Assembly (NCBI RefSeq): GCF_947499215.1
Contig: NZ_CANMNI010000002.1
Location: 558,001 to 622,000, forward strand
Direction: 5' to 3'
DNA from: an uncultured Pontibacter sp.
Lineage (GTDB): Bacteria > Bacteroidota > Bacteroidia > Cytophagales > Hymenobacteraceae
DNA length: 64,000 nucleotides
A program made the position numbers and the translations under genes. This document shows, in pieces, positions 43,410 through 54,000 of the stretch; position 1 is the stretch's first letter; each line of letters begins with the position of its first letter. The notes under the pieces were generated by a model. That model made no database searches and was not told the DNA's origin. It saw nothing but the letters and a program-made list of their open reading frames with translations.

Positions 43410-44218
43410 ATGAGGGCGCTCCTACTTAGCCTCAGCTTATTTATTTACCTAAGCCTGTCAGGTATCTGCCAAGCACAAACTATTGCGCCTTACAAAACAG
43501 ACTGGGTAAAAGACGGCGCTATAACAGCTGGAGGTATAGGTATGACTGTAGTGGGAAGCACCATACTTTTAAATAAAGAGCGACTGACAGAAGAAGACTT
43601 ACTACGGGTAGACAGAAACCAAGTGAACAGGTTCGACCGATTTGCCGCTGGCAACTACAACGCAACGGCTGAGCAGATAAGTGATTTTCCGTTTTATGGC
43701 TCTTTTGTAGCTCCTTTGTTTTTGCTTCTGGATGATGGTGTAAAGCAGCAGGCCCCGCAAGTGTTCTTGCTGTATGGGCAGGCTATGTCCATTACCGGAG
43801 CACTATTCAGCATGTCAGCGGGACTTACGGAGCGAAAGCGACCCAGTGTATATGCTACCGATGCCCCATTGGAGGCTAGGCTGCACAAATATGCCACCAA
43901 CTCTTTTTTCGGCGGTCACGTTGCTGCCACTGCGTCGGCTACGTTTTTTGCTGCCAAGGTCTTCCATGACTTTAACCCCGACTCCCCGGCCCGCCATTAT
44001 GTATGGGTCGCTGCGGCTATCACACCTGCTGCGGTTGGGTATTTACGAATGGAGGCTGGAAGCATTTTCTGAGCGATAACATCATTGGCTATACCTTAGG
44101 GGCAGCTGTAGGCATACTGGTTCCGCAGCTACACAAGAAAACCAATAATTCAGGCTTTTCTCTTGTTCCAGTCAAGACGCTTACGCATGATGGAGCAGCC
44201 CTTACCTATACCTTCTAA
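43410..44218 (+). pseudogene. Second PAP2 phosphatase gene, frameshifted
   Basis: A tandem paralogue of the preceding gene, eight bases after it. The reading frame is open from 43410 (MRALLLSLSLFIYLSLSG signal peptide, Q-T-I-APYKTDW) through FFGGHVAAT to MEAGSIF and a TGA at 44070-44072. The remainder of the protein (KHFLSDNIIGYTLGAAVG to LTYTF) lies in another frame up to 44218. The intact paralogue reads AGKHFLSDN where this one reads GGAAGC instead of GGAAAGC, so one A is missing at about 44060-44061. Without the shift the product would be about 269 aa. The shift removes the catalytic His-Asp of motif three. It may be a recent mutation or an assembly error. Confidence 0.85.
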
Positions 44219-44253
44219 TGCTTGTAAAATCGCTTATCCCTATGGTAAGGCAC

Positions 44254-44299
44254 AAACAGAAAAGCGCACGGCAATAAGTTGCCGTGCGCTTTTCTGTTT
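44254..44299. terminator. Bidirectional terminator between the PAP2 pair and the S9 peptidase
   Basis: A perfect 21-bp stem (44254-44274 with 44279-44299), arms AAACAGAAAAGCGCACGGCAA, TAAG loop. Confidence 0.92.
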
Positions 44300-44310
44300 T
44301 TAGGTATAGC

Positions 44311-46710
44311 TTACTTCTTCAGGTTCTCTTCGAAGAGCTTGTAAATACGCTTGTACTCATCGGTCCAGCTGGCAGGCTCCGTAAAGCCATGGTCCTCTAC
44401 AGGGTATACAGCCAGTTCCCAGTTGTCTTTCCCCAATTCAATGAGGCGCTGAGTCAGGCGCACCACATCTTGGAAGTGCACGTTCGTATCCACCATACCG
44501 TGGCAGATTAACAGAGCACCTTTTAGGCCCTCGGCATAATAGATCGGAGAGCTTTTAGCATAGGCCAAGCTGTCGAGCTGCGGCACGTTTAGGATGTTAG
44601 ATGTATAGCCGTGGTTGTAATGCGCCCAATCGGTAACTGATCTTAACGCTGCACCGGCGGCAAACACGTCCGGCTCTGTGAACATGGCCATCAGCGTGAT
44701 GAAGCCGCCGTACGAACCGCCGTAAATACCGATGCGCTTCGGATCCACATTGTACTTGTCAGCCAAAAGCTTGGCACCATCCACGTGGTCGCTCAGATCT
44801 TTGCCACCCATAAACTGGTAGATGCCGGTACGCACATCGCGGCCGTAGCCTGCGCTTCCGCGGTAGTCAATATCCAACACGGTGTAGCCATTGTCGGCCA
44901 AGAAGTTGTGGAACATATACTCTCTGAAATAAGAGCTCCACCATTTGTGCGCATTTTGCAGATAACCGGCACCATGCACAAAAATCACAGCCGGGCCATT
45001 GGCAACAGCCTTCTCGGGACGGTAAAGGCGGGCATACACGTCTACGCCGTCGCTTGCTTTAAAGCTGATCACTTCCGGATCGCGCCAATCGTATGACTTA
45101 AACTCCTCGGTAAGCGACTGTGTCACCTGACGTGGCTTGGCTCCTCTTTTGTTGTCCTGCACGTAGAGTTCCCATGGCTTATTGCTGTAGGAGTAGCGTA
45201 TGGCCAAGTTCTTCTCGTCAGGTGAAAGCGTAACCTCATGCGCGCCAGTGCCTGTTGTCAGCTGTGTCATTTCGCCGCCCTTCAACGGCATTCTGTAAAA
45301 GTGCTTCTCGCCCGGATGTACCTTGTTGGCCGTGAAGTACCAGTTCTTTTTGTCTTTTGAGATCTGAGGTCCTGAAATCTCAAACTGTCCGCTCGTCAGA
45401 GCCTTCTTGCTGCCATTGTTTACATTCAAGGTATAGAGATGAGAATAGCCACTCTCCTCCGACTGGAACCAAACATGCTCGTTGTCCGGCATCCAACCGA
45501 TATCGCCAGCACCATAGCCTATACCCGGGCCGCTGATCCAAGCCTCGTCACGCTGACGATCGAGTGTGGTCAGTTTGCCTGTTGCCGGGTCCAGTTTCAG
45601 AATCCAGCGGTCTTTGTTGTCGGCTGCGCGAGCCACCATCACGGCATGCTTGCCATTGTCAGACCAAATCGGACCGAAAACCACCACCCCGCGCATTTCC
45701 GGCTTCACAGGTTTAGTGGCCGGCTCTTTCGCTGTGCTTGCTTTGGCGTCTTTATCGCGCAGGTAGGCCGGTAGATCGTTTATACCTTCTAAGTCTTTCA
45801 ATTGCAGCGCATAGGTAGTATCGCGGCTGATGTCGTACACATAAGACTCATACGTCGCCTGTGCGTCGCCTACTTTGGTTCGCGTGTTGATGTCTTCGGT
45901 ATAGCCTGATGAAGTCACAAAGTCTGGCACAATGGCCACTTTGGCGTTCTTAGGGCGCGTAACCATTCGGTAAGAGATATAGCGTTCATCCGGACTCAGC
46001 ACCATGTTATCCACTGACTTGTCGCCAATGTAGATCTCTTTGGGTCTGCTTGGGCTGTCCGCCTTTTGCTGCTTCTTAGCGGCCTCTTTGTCAGCCTCTC
46101 GCTCACGCACAATCTGCAAAAGGGCTAGTTGCTGCTCTTTCAGCCACTCACGCTGCGGGTCTTTCCCCTCACCGGCCGGCTTAGTTCCTTTTTTAAAGTC
46201 AGTAAGCTGCGCTAACTGTCCATTGGCAATCGTCCACAGGTATAAGTTGCCGTCTTTTATGAACGCCACTTTCTTTTCGTCATGGCTAAAAGAAGGGCTG
46301 CTCTCACGCTCTACCGTATTAGTGATCTGCTGCGTTTTGCCACTCTTGATGTCCAGCAAATAGACGTCACCGTTCTTTTCGTATACCTTCTGGGTTTTGG
46401 CTTTATTATAGCGGGCTCCATACGGGCTTGGCAACGAACGACGCTCCTGCGGGCTCACCTTCTTTAAGTTCTTGCCTTCGGCAGAAACACTGTAAAGCGA
46501 GTCATTGCGGTTAGCGTCCGGATTCCAGCTGAAGTAGATCTTCTTGCCGTCCTCAGACCAGAACACATTGCTTGGCGAGGTTCCAATCCAGTTCGGATCG
46601 CGCATGATCTTCTCCACACTCAATTTAGTGGCATCCTGCTGAGCCTGCACGGCCCCACCGGCCAGTACAAGCCATGACATGAGCAGTATGGCTCTCTTCT
46701 TAAAAAGCAT
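44311..46710 (-). CDS. S9 family prolyl oligopeptidase/dipeptidyl peptidase
   Basis: A 799-aa exported serine peptidase. A signal peptide (about residues 1-23, GGAVQA-QQ) leads to a WD40-like/DPP-IV propeller N-terminal domain (repeated GKKIYFSWNPDAN-, SPDERYISYRM-, SPDEKNLAIRYS-type blades) and a C-terminal alpha/beta-hydrolase domain from about residue 560. The triad is visible as Ser in GIYGGSYGGF, Asp in CHGMVDTNVHF and His in VEDHGFTEP. It probably cleaves peptides in the periplasm. It is monocistronic and converges with the PAP2 genes. Confidence 0.94.
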   Translation of the reverse strand: MLFKKRAILLMSWLVLAGGAVQAQQDATKLSVEKIMRDPNWIGTSPSNVFWSEDGKKIYFSWNPDANRNDSLYSVSAEGKNLKKVSPQERRSLPSPYGARYNKAKTQKVYEKNGDVYLLDIKSGKTQQITNTVERESSPSFSHDEKKVAFIKDGNLYLWTIANGQLAQLTDFKKGTKPAGEGKDPQREWLKEQQLALLQIVREREADKEAAKKQQKADSPSRPKEIYIGDKSVDNMVLSPDERYISYRMVTRPKNAKVAIVPDFVTSSGYTEDINTRTKVGDAQATYESYVYDISRDTTYALQLKDLEGINDLPAYLRDKDAKASTAKEPATKPVKPEMRGVVVFGPIWSDNGKHAVMVARAADNKDRWILKLDPATGKLTTLDRQRDEAWISGPGIGYGAGDIGWMPDNEHVWFQSEESGYSHLYTLNVNNGSKKALTSGQFEISGPQISKDKKNWYFTANKVHPGEKHFYRMPLKGGEMTQLTTGTGAHEVTLSPDEKNLAIRYSYSNKPWELYVQDNKRGAKPRQVTQSLTEEFKSYDWRDPEVISFKASDGVDVYARLYRPEKAVANGPAVIFVHGAGYLQNAHKWWSSYFREYMFHNFLADNGYTVLDIDYRGSAGYGRDVRTGIYQFMGGKDLSDHVDGAKLLADKYNVDPKRIGIYGGSYGGFITLMAMFTEPDVFAAGAALRSVTDWAHYNHGYTSNILNVPQLDSLAYAKSSPIYYAEGLKGALLICHGMVDTNVHFQDVVRLTQRLIELGKDNWELAVYPVEDHGFTEPASWTDEYKRIYKLFEENLKK

Positions 46711-46784
46711 AAGTTAGATTGTCTTGATTAGATTGATGTTAGCACTTGAAATTAAGTGTTATGACTGAATATGCCAAATATGGC

Positions 46785-48455
46785 CTACTTCGTTGTACTC
46801 AAAGCCATGGGAGGACGCTGTTCATCATGGCTTGTCAGGTCCTGATAGAGCTTAGCCAGCGCCAGTACGTTTGCCTCGCCGTATAGCTGCCCCATAAATG
46901 TGATGGTGGTTGGCATGCCGTTTTTCTGAAATCCGTTTGGCATGACCACACACGGGTGCCCACTCAGGTTCGTCATCACGAGGTTACTGCCTGCATAAGA
47001 TGGGCTGATGTAGACATCAATTCCTTTCAGCTTCTCGTGCATTTGCTGTATGATGAGACTGCGCACGCGCTGGGCTTGCAAGTATTCCACGGCTGTCACG
47101 AAGCGTCCCGCCCTGAAAACATTAGGCCAAGCGTTCTTGTGCTGCTGCACCATCATGCTATCGCGACCACTCCGTGTGAGTTCGTCAAACGCAGCAGCCC
47201 CTTCCACAGAAATGGTCATGGTCAAGTCACGAGCAGGTAAATTTGGAAGCTCAATCGGCACCAGTTCTATACCTGCCTTACGTAGCGCCTCGAGCGTCGC
47301 CTTGTCGTTCTCCTTAAATGGGTACTCCCGGTCAAAGTCTTTGTGCAGATAGCCCACACGCAGTTTTTTCGGATTGATATTCTTATTATAGTTGAAGGGA
47401 GCATCGACAACAGTTAGATCCTTCCCATCAGGCCCATGGATGGCATTGAATACGATAGCACAGTCTTCAGCTGAACGGGCAATCGGTCCGATCTTGTCCA
47501 TGGACCAGCTCAGGGCCATGGCACCGTGTCGGCTCACACGCCCGAAAGTTGGACGCAGGCCTGTGGTGCCGCAAGCTGTGGAAGGCGACACGATGGAGCC
47601 CAGCGTCTCAGTGCCAATTGCGAATGGGAGTAAACCGGCGGCAACTGCCGCAGCCGAGCCGGCTGACGATCCGCTAGACCCTTTGTTGATGTCCCATGGA
47701 GAACGGGTTTTGCCGCCATACCACACATCACCCATGGCAAGTTCGCCTAATGTTAATTTTGCCACTAATACGGCTCCTGCCTGCTCAAGCCGCTCTACCA
47801 CGGTGGCATCGAGGTTAAGCTGCTGGTCTCGGTAAGGTACAGATCCCCATGTTGTCTTGTACCGCTTGGTGGCGAGCAAGTCCTTTACACCGTAAGGCAT
47901 GCCATGCAGCATGCCCTTGTATCTTCCTGCTTTTATTTCCTGATCAGCTTTTCTGGCCTGCTCTAAAGCAAGTTCCTCTGTTAGGCTGGTAACGCACTGC
48001 AAGGTTGGTCCATGTTCCTTCAGGCGGTTTAGGAAGAACTTGGTTAATTCTTCGGAGCTGATCTGGCGGGTGCGGAGCAACTCTGCCAACTGCGGCACCG
48101 AGTAGAAAGCCAGCTCTTCCTTATTGGCAGGCAATTTTATACCTTTTCGTCGCTCCACCTCAAACTTTTCTCGCTTTTGCTCAAAGGTAAACCCAACCGG
48201 TACCGGATTGAACTGCAGCGCTGGCGCCACTTCATTCGGCAAAGGCTGTTCCCTAATGCGCTTATAACTGCTTCTGAACTCTTCCACACTGGTTGTAGCA
48301 GAGTCAAGCTGTGCATCCGTAAACTGTAGTCCTATCATTTGCTGCGCATTGCGTAGCACGTCCACTGTTATTTTATCATCGGCCAGTTTAGCTACAAAGG
48401 CCCCAGAAACGAAACAACTCAAGCCCAAAAGTGGGTATGCATATATCTTTTTCAT
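46785..48455 (-). CDS. Amidase (amidase signature family)
   Basis: A 556-aa hydrolase with the Ser-cisSer-Lys triad of the amidase signature family: Lys in PYGVKDLLATK, and the two Ser residues in KGSSGSSAGSAAAVAAGLLP followed by GTETLGSIVSPS. An N-terminal hydrophobic stretch (YPLLGLSCFVSGAFVA) suggests export or membrane anchoring, and about 100 extra residues precede the conserved domain. The substrate is not predictable. It is not next to gatB or gatC and carries a signal-like N-terminus, so it is not GatA. Confidence 0.9.
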   Translation of the reverse strand: MKKIYAYPLLGLSCFVSGAFVAKLADDKITVDVLRNAQQMIGLQFTDAQLDSATTSVEEFRSSYKRIREQPLPNEVAPALQFNPVPVGFTFEQKREKFEVERRKGIKLPANKEELAFYSVPQLAELLRTRQISSEELTKFFLNRLKEHGPTLQCVTSLTEELALEQARKADQEIKAGRYKGMLHGMPYGVKDLLATKRYKTTWGSVPYRDQQLNLDATVVERLEQAGAVLVAKLTLGELAMGDVWYGGKTRSPWDINKGSSGSSAGSAAAVAAGLLPFAIGTETLGSIVSPSTACGTTGLRPTFGRVSRHGAMALSWSMDKIGPIARSAEDCAIVFNAIHGPDGKDLTVVDAPFNYNKNINPKKLRVGYLHKDFDREYPFKENDKATLEALRKAGIELVPIELPNLPARDLTMTISVEGAAAFDELTRSGRDSMMVQQHKNAWPNVFRAGRFVTAVEYLQAQRVRSLIIQQMHEKLKGIDVYISPSYAGSNLVMTNLSGHPCVVMPNGFQKNGMPTTITFMGQLYGEANVLALAKLYQDLTSHDEQRPPMALSTTK

Positions 48456-48534
48456 TACTGCATTCTATGATTTGATACTAAAAATAAAGGATTTATGGCT
48501 CATTGACTATGCATCCGGAAAATATTCTCAAAAC

Positions 48535-48568
48535 AAAGAAGCCGCCCTGTTTCCAGAGCGGCTTCTTT
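48535..48568. terminator. Hairpin upstream of the amidase gene
   Basis: AAAGAAGCCGC (48535-48545) pairs with GCGGCTTCTTT (48558-48568) and ends in T-rich sequence on both strands; possibly a second terminator for the SusCD operon. Confidence 0.7.
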
Positions 48569-48670
48569 TGTTAAGCTGATTCTCTTTTTCCTTTGACTGC
48601 ATTGATGCTGGTTTATCCTTCTAGTAATTTTTAGAAGGCTCAACATGAATGCCCAAATTACCATAAAAAA

Positions 48671-48698
48671 AGAGAGGCAGGATAACTCCTGCCTCTCT
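48671..48698 (-). terminator. Terminator of the SusCD operon
   Basis: AGAGAGGCAGGA pairs perfectly with TCCTGCCTCTCT around TAAC; on the minus strand a TTTTTTT run follows. Confidence 0.9.
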
Positions 48699-48723
48699 CT
48701 ATTATGCTAAGATTAGCTTTAGG

Positions 48724-49560
48724 CTATTTCGTGAATGTAGCTCTATAGTTACCAAAGCTTCCCGCTGAAACGCGCACTCTGAAAGTTACAGTAAACTTGT
48801 TCTCGCATGGTATAATAGTTCCTAGAGGAGCTACTGTAGTTGCAAGTGACTCGATTACTGCCGGGCCGTAACCATAGAAGTTACCCGTTTCAAAGTTTTG
48901 AAGAGGAATTACTCCAGTTAGAGTTTCTTCATCCAATGTCACACGTACCGTTTTACCTTCACCCCAGAAATTAGTCACTAGGAATACAGTTGGGTCTTCC
49001 GGGTCTTGTGTGATATCAGACTTCGCTGAATAAGGATCCGTACCAGCCAAGTTATTGTAAGATGCATTGAACGTTCCTACAAAATTAGACGCTACAAACG
49101 GACAGTCATTGTCAATGATCGTAACAACCGTTGAGCCAGACTTGCTTTCGGTTCCAGGGTAACCAATTGTATAGTTCGCTGAATTACTACCGATCGCCAG
49201 ATTGATAACTTTGTTACCATCAACTACGTCATTGTCAATAAGCTGAATCTTGATGGTATCAGAATATACTCCTTCTGCAAAAGACAGTGTGTTACCACCA
49301 ATTACATTGTAGTGTTCTCCTTCTACTGCATCTCCACTAAGATTCACCTGCGCTGTTGTAGTGCCAGGATGAGAAGTAGTTGCCAAGAATACCGGGATAT
49401 TAACTATAGCAGTTGCATTCTCATTTACCTGATAGGACTCTTTCTGATAGTGAATAAAATTATCCCCCTTGTAGGTAAACTCCTCCTGCTCGCAGGAAGT
49501 CATTGTAAACATTGCGCCTATAGCAAATATAGAAGCAATTAGTCTATTTATTTTCTTCAT
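48724..49560 (-). CDS. Lipoprotein with Calx-beta-like domain, third gene of the SusCD operon
   Basis: A 278-aa lipoprotein with lipobox TMTSC (Cys23) followed by acidic EQEE, suggesting surface display. Residues about 35-150 resemble a Calx-beta domain (AVEGEHYNVIGGNTLSF, KIQLIDNDVVDGNKVINLAI, VTIIDND). The C-terminal part (FVGTFNASYNNLAG to YRATFTK) is like the last domain of SusE/DUF1735-type accessory lipoproteins. It follows the SusD gene by 17 bases and probably helps capture the unknown nutrient of this system. Confidence 0.82.
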   Translation of the reverse strand: MKKINRLIASIFAIGAMFTMTSCEQEEFTYKGDNFIHYQKESYQVNENATAIVNIPVFLATTSHPGTTTAQVNLSGDAVEGEHYNVIGGNTLSFAEGVYSDTIKIQLIDNDVVDGNKVINLAIGSNSANYTIGYPGTESKSGSTVVTIIDNDCPFVASNFVGTFNASYNNLAGTDPYSAKSDITQDPEDPTVFLVTNFWGEGKTVRVTLDEETLTGVIPLQNFETGNFYGYGPAVIESLATTVAPLGTIIPCENKFTVTFRVRVSAGSFGNYRATFTK

Positions 49561-49577
49561 TATTTCCTCTGATTAAA

Positions 49578-51038
49578 CTATTGTAAATAACCCGTGTTCT
49601 GCTGGGCGCCTATCGTTGGGTTTGCGAAGATCTCATCCTGCGGAATTGGGAAAGTAAAGCGGAAGTTTCCAGCAGGAATCGTGCAGTTAGATGCTGGAGC
49701 TACCGAGCAGTCTTCACCTCTTTCCAAAGCTAAGTTGAGACGCTTCAGGTCAAAGAAACGATGCCCTTCATATGCAAGCTCTTTTCTTCTTTCTTCTGCA
49801 ATCGCATCCTTAAGCTCCTGACCAGTTAGGGTTACATCTTCGTATCCGGCTATTCTAGCGCTTCTTAGTGCGTTAAGATCAGCTAACGCTTGCGGATCAT
49901 TCCCCAATGCAGCAAAAGCTTCAGCTCTTGTTGCATACATCTCTCCAGCACGGATTACATGGATATTGCTCAAACCTTTAATTTGCGCATCTACGTCAGA
50001 GTATTTCGTGATAGTGTACTCACCAGCCGCACGGCCAGGAGTGTAGGTAAAGTAAGATGAGAATCTCACGTCATCCGTTCTTTCATCTTCACCCTCTGTT
50101 TCGGCATCATCCTGACCAAATGTATTCAGGAGGCTCTGCGTTGGGTTCATGAAAGCTGTGTTAGAGTTAATTTCATAGAAAAGCTCTCCTACACGTGGAT
50201 TAGTGGCATTCATGGCAAGCGTGAAGTAAGACTCGCCCATACCTGGTCTTTGCTTCCACATGGCTGCAAAGTTAGTTCTGTTAGCAAGACCCTTAGCGTT
50301 GATAGCCTCAGTAGCAAAATCAATTGCTTTCTGATACTGCTTCTGGTACAATGCTACTCGAGCCTGAATAGCTGCAGCGGCAGCGTCAGTGAATCGGTTA
50401 GGACCCACAGCGTCGTTACTCATTAGACCTTTTGCATCTACTAAGTCCGCATTGATTTGGTCATAAACCTCTTTTACAGAGTTACGGCCAGGCTCACTGA
50501 TTTTAGACTCTAGCAAAATCGGCACACCAAAGTGGCTAGCATCTGCAGTCGCATCGTAACGATCGGCATACAGTCTTACCAAGTCATGGTAGGCAAGGGC
50601 TCGTGCTACAAGTGCTTCGCCTTTTATCTGGTTTTTAACGGCTTGATCACCTTCTACTGCATCGACTCTGTTGATAACGATGTTCGCTCTGTCGATCACT
50701 CTGTAAATGGTTGTCCAGATAGCAGAAGCTTCGTTGTTAGTGGATGCAAACGTGTAGTTGTGCAGCTCTGCACCTTGACCACGGTTATCCAACGAACGAC
50801 GGGCATTGTCTCCTAAGTAAGCAATATCTACTTCCCATGATGTACCATAATAGCTTCCAGACGTCATACCTGAATAGATACCGTTCAGTGCTAACTGGAA
50901 GTCACTTAAAGTTGTAAGCGCGACGTCAGCAACCAGTTGGTCCTGTGGCGTTACATCCAGCATATCGTCGCATGAGGTTGTTGCCATGAACAACCCCAAC
51001 GACAATGCTACATATCTTAAATTCTTATAGATTTTCAT
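49578..51038 (-). CDS. RagB/SusD family nutrient-binding lipoprotein
   Basis: A 486-aa SusD-like surface lipoprotein with lipobox TTSC (Cys23) followed by DDMLD. Typical features are the N-terminal helical TPR region (LALNGIYSGMTSGSYYGTSW), ALAYHDLVRLYAD, and the C-terminal AEERRKELAYEGHRFFDLKRL that is a hallmark of the family. SusD forms the lid of the SusC channel and binds the nutrient. No glycoside hydrolase, peptidase or regulator is directly linked, so the substrate is unclear; a peptide-type (RagAB-like) or glycan substrate is equally possible. Confidence 0.95.
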   Translation of the reverse strand: MKIYKNLRYVALSLGLFMATTSCDDMLDVTPQDQLVADVALTTLSDFQLALNGIYSGMTSGSYYGTSWEVDIAYLGDNARRSLDNRGQGAELHNYTFASTNNEASAIWTTIYRVIDRANIVINRVDAVEGDQAVKNQIKGEALVARALAYHDLVRLYADRYDATADASHFGVPILLESKISEPGRNSVKEVYDQINADLVDAKGLMSNDAVGPNRFTDAAAAAIQARVALYQKQYQKAIDFATEAINAKGLANRTNFAAMWKQRPGMGESYFTLAMNATNPRVGELFYEINSNTAFMNPTQSLLNTFGQDDAETEGEDERTDDVRFSSYFTYTPGRAAGEYTITKYSDVDAQIKGLSNIHVIRAGEMYATRAEAFAALGNDPQALADLNALRSARIAGYEDVTLTGQELKDAIAEERRKELAYEGHRFFDLKRLNLALERGEDCSVAPASNCTIPAGNFRFTFPIPQDEIFANPTIGAQQNTGYLQ

Positions 51039-51069
51039 TTTAATACTTTTAAAAAACTCAACTTCTTAC

Positions 51070-54000
51070 TTAGAATGTAACATCAACACCTACAGTGTAT
51101 GTGCGAGGCATTGGGTACTGCGCCATTTGGATGTTGTTATCATCCTCTGGGTCAAAGCCCGTGTAGTTTGTTACAGTAAACAAGTTTTGGCCTTGTAGGA
51201 ACACTCTTGCATTGCTGATAAATGCTTTCTGAGTAAGTGCTGAAGGAAGGCTATAAGCCAACGTCAGGTTACGAAGACGCAAGTAAGAGGCATCCTCAAG
51301 GTCTTGGCTTGAGAACTGTCTTGGGGCATCCCAACGAGCAAACTCTGTTACATCACCTGGCTGCTTCCATGCATTAAGCAATCTAGCATCTTGGTTGTAA
51401 CCAGCAAATGAAGCTGGGTTTGTGAAGAAGAATGTGTTGTTGTTAAACAACTGGTTTCCTTGCACGAACGAGAAGAAGGCTGCTAGCTCAAGTCTCTTAT
51501 AAGACATGTTGGAGTTGAAACCACCTGTGTGAGGAGGGTTAAACGTACCGTGTGTGTTATAAACAGCCTGACCATAATCATTTGTGATACCACCGTTAGC
51601 ATCTAGGTAAAGAGGATCTCCATTAGCCGGGTTTACACCAGCGTATGATGGGATGTAGTGTGTACCCAGTGGAAGGCCTTTGCGGATGATAGATGTACCC
51701 GCCTCAAATTCTTCTACCTGCATTAGATCCAAGATCTCATTGTCGTTGTAACCGTAGTTCACACCTAGGTTCCAAACAAAGTCATTTGAACGGATTACAT
51801 CAGCGTTCAAGCCTACTTCGATACCTCTGTTTCTCATTTTACCTGCGTTACGCTGCAGTGTGGTGAAACCAGATGTACGTGACAACTGCGTGCTGATGAA
51901 CAGGTCGCTTGTGATGTTGTTGTATACATCAAATGTACCACTGATTCTTCTGTTCAGGAATGAAAAGTCGAGACCTACGTTGGCACTGTTCAGCACTTCC
52001 CACTTAAGATCTGGGTTGTCTGGTGTAGATGGGTTCGGAGCAATACCTTGCTGACCATTGTAACTCACGATAGAGAACTGGCCAAGGCGCTCGAAGTCAC
52101 CAATACCCTCTTGGTTACCTGATGTACCGTAGCTGGCACGCAGCTTCAAGTTGTCAAGTGCGCCGAAGTTCTGCATGAAGTTCTCTTCGGAAATGTTCCA
52201 TGAAGCACCAACTGACCAGAACGTTGCGTATCTGTTGTTAGCACCAAAGCGTGAAGAACCGTCACGACGAATACCTGCACTTAGGTTATATTTTCCGTCC
52301 AAGGTATAGTTACCATTAAAGAAAGAAGATATTAGTGCGCTTTCGCTGTTAGTACCACCTACTACTGGGATCATGTCAGCATTACCTTGTGTAATACCTG
52401 CTGGTGTCCAGATCTTGTCATTAAGGCCATAACCTGTGTAGGTTGTGCTCTTGAATGTTTCTTTGTTTACCTCGCCACCAGCTAAGAGATCGATAAAGTG
52501 ACGCTCACCTAATGCTTTCTTGTAGTTCAAAGTAGTAGTGGAGATGAACTTAGTTCTTCTGTTTGAAGCTTGGTTCAAGCTACCCTTCTTACCTACAGAG
52601 GCGTCACCAGGAATTGTGTTAGGCTGTATAAGACGGTCGAACTCTCTTGTTCTGTAGTCAACACCTGTCACATTTCTCAGCTTAAGCTCCTTTAGGATGT
52701 CAAATTCTGCGTATGCGCTTGTTACTGCCTTCAGTTCCTTTCTGTCGTTGGTAGTAGCCTGAATTCTGTCGAAAGCTCTGCCACCTACGTTGGTAGTCAC
52801 TGTATTGATCTCTCCAGTTTCAGGATCTCTCAACAAGTCATAAGGGTTAGCTAAGTATACTGCCAAAACTGGGTTAGCCAAGGCGGCCGCACCTTCTGAC
52901 TCAATACTTGCCTGCTCAGAGTAACCAGCAGAAGCATTCACACCAAATCTGAAACGGTTCTGCGTGTCATGGTCGATGTTGATACGAGTAGTGTAGCGCT
53001 CTAAGTCAGAGCGAAGCATAATACCTTCTTGGTTGAAATAAGCACCAGAGATGTAGAATCTTGTCTTGGCATCACCACCAGAAGCATTTACTTCGTGGCT
53101 TTGTGTCTTGCCATTTCTGAAGAATACTTTCTGCCAGTCTTCATTGTTTTCAGACAAACCTTCTTTCAAAGAGTTGATCTGATCGATTGACAGGTAGTTA
53201 GCGTGTGTTGGTGCTAGGTTATTTCTAGAATACCAGCCACCTACTGTACCTCTGTACATGCCTTTAGAGGCAAGGAAAGTCTCATACTCAATTTTCTCAG
53301 TCGTGTTCATTTGGTTGAACTCAGCACGAGTTGGAGTTGAGTAACCCTGCATGCCACGGTAAGTAAATGTAGTTTTGCCGGCAGTACCTCTTTTCGTTGT
53401 GATCACGATTACACCGTTAGCGGCACGTGAACCATAAAGAGAAGTTGATGCGGCATCTTTCAGGATGTTTACACTGGCGATGTCGTTAGGGTTAATCGTA
53501 GCAAATACGTTTGCATCGATCGGAACACCGTCCATGATGTAAAGCGGGTCGTTCGAGCTGCTGATTGAACCGTTACCTCTGATACGCACTCTTGCAGTAG
53601 AACCAGGCTGACCCGATCCAGCAGAAACCTGCAGACCAGGAGCACGTCCCTGAAGAATCTGATCAAATGTCGCGATAGGCACCTGCTCTATCGATTTTGA
53701 ATTAACAGTAGACACAGAACCAGTGATTTTCTCAACCGCTTGCTCTGTATAACCAGTAATTACAACTTCTGAGAGTTGCTTGTTATCTAGCTGCAGGGCT
53801 ACATCAATATTATTTCCTGCACCTACAGCAACTTCTTTGGTTATGTAACCAATATAGCGAAACACTAAAGTGTTCGCATCTCCCGGTACATTTACACTAA
53901 ATGTTCCGTCCGCACTAGTAGCTGTACCTGTAGAGGTACCTTTAACGACAACGGAAACCCCTGGAAGAGGTGATCCATCCCCTGCCCCCGTAACTTTACC

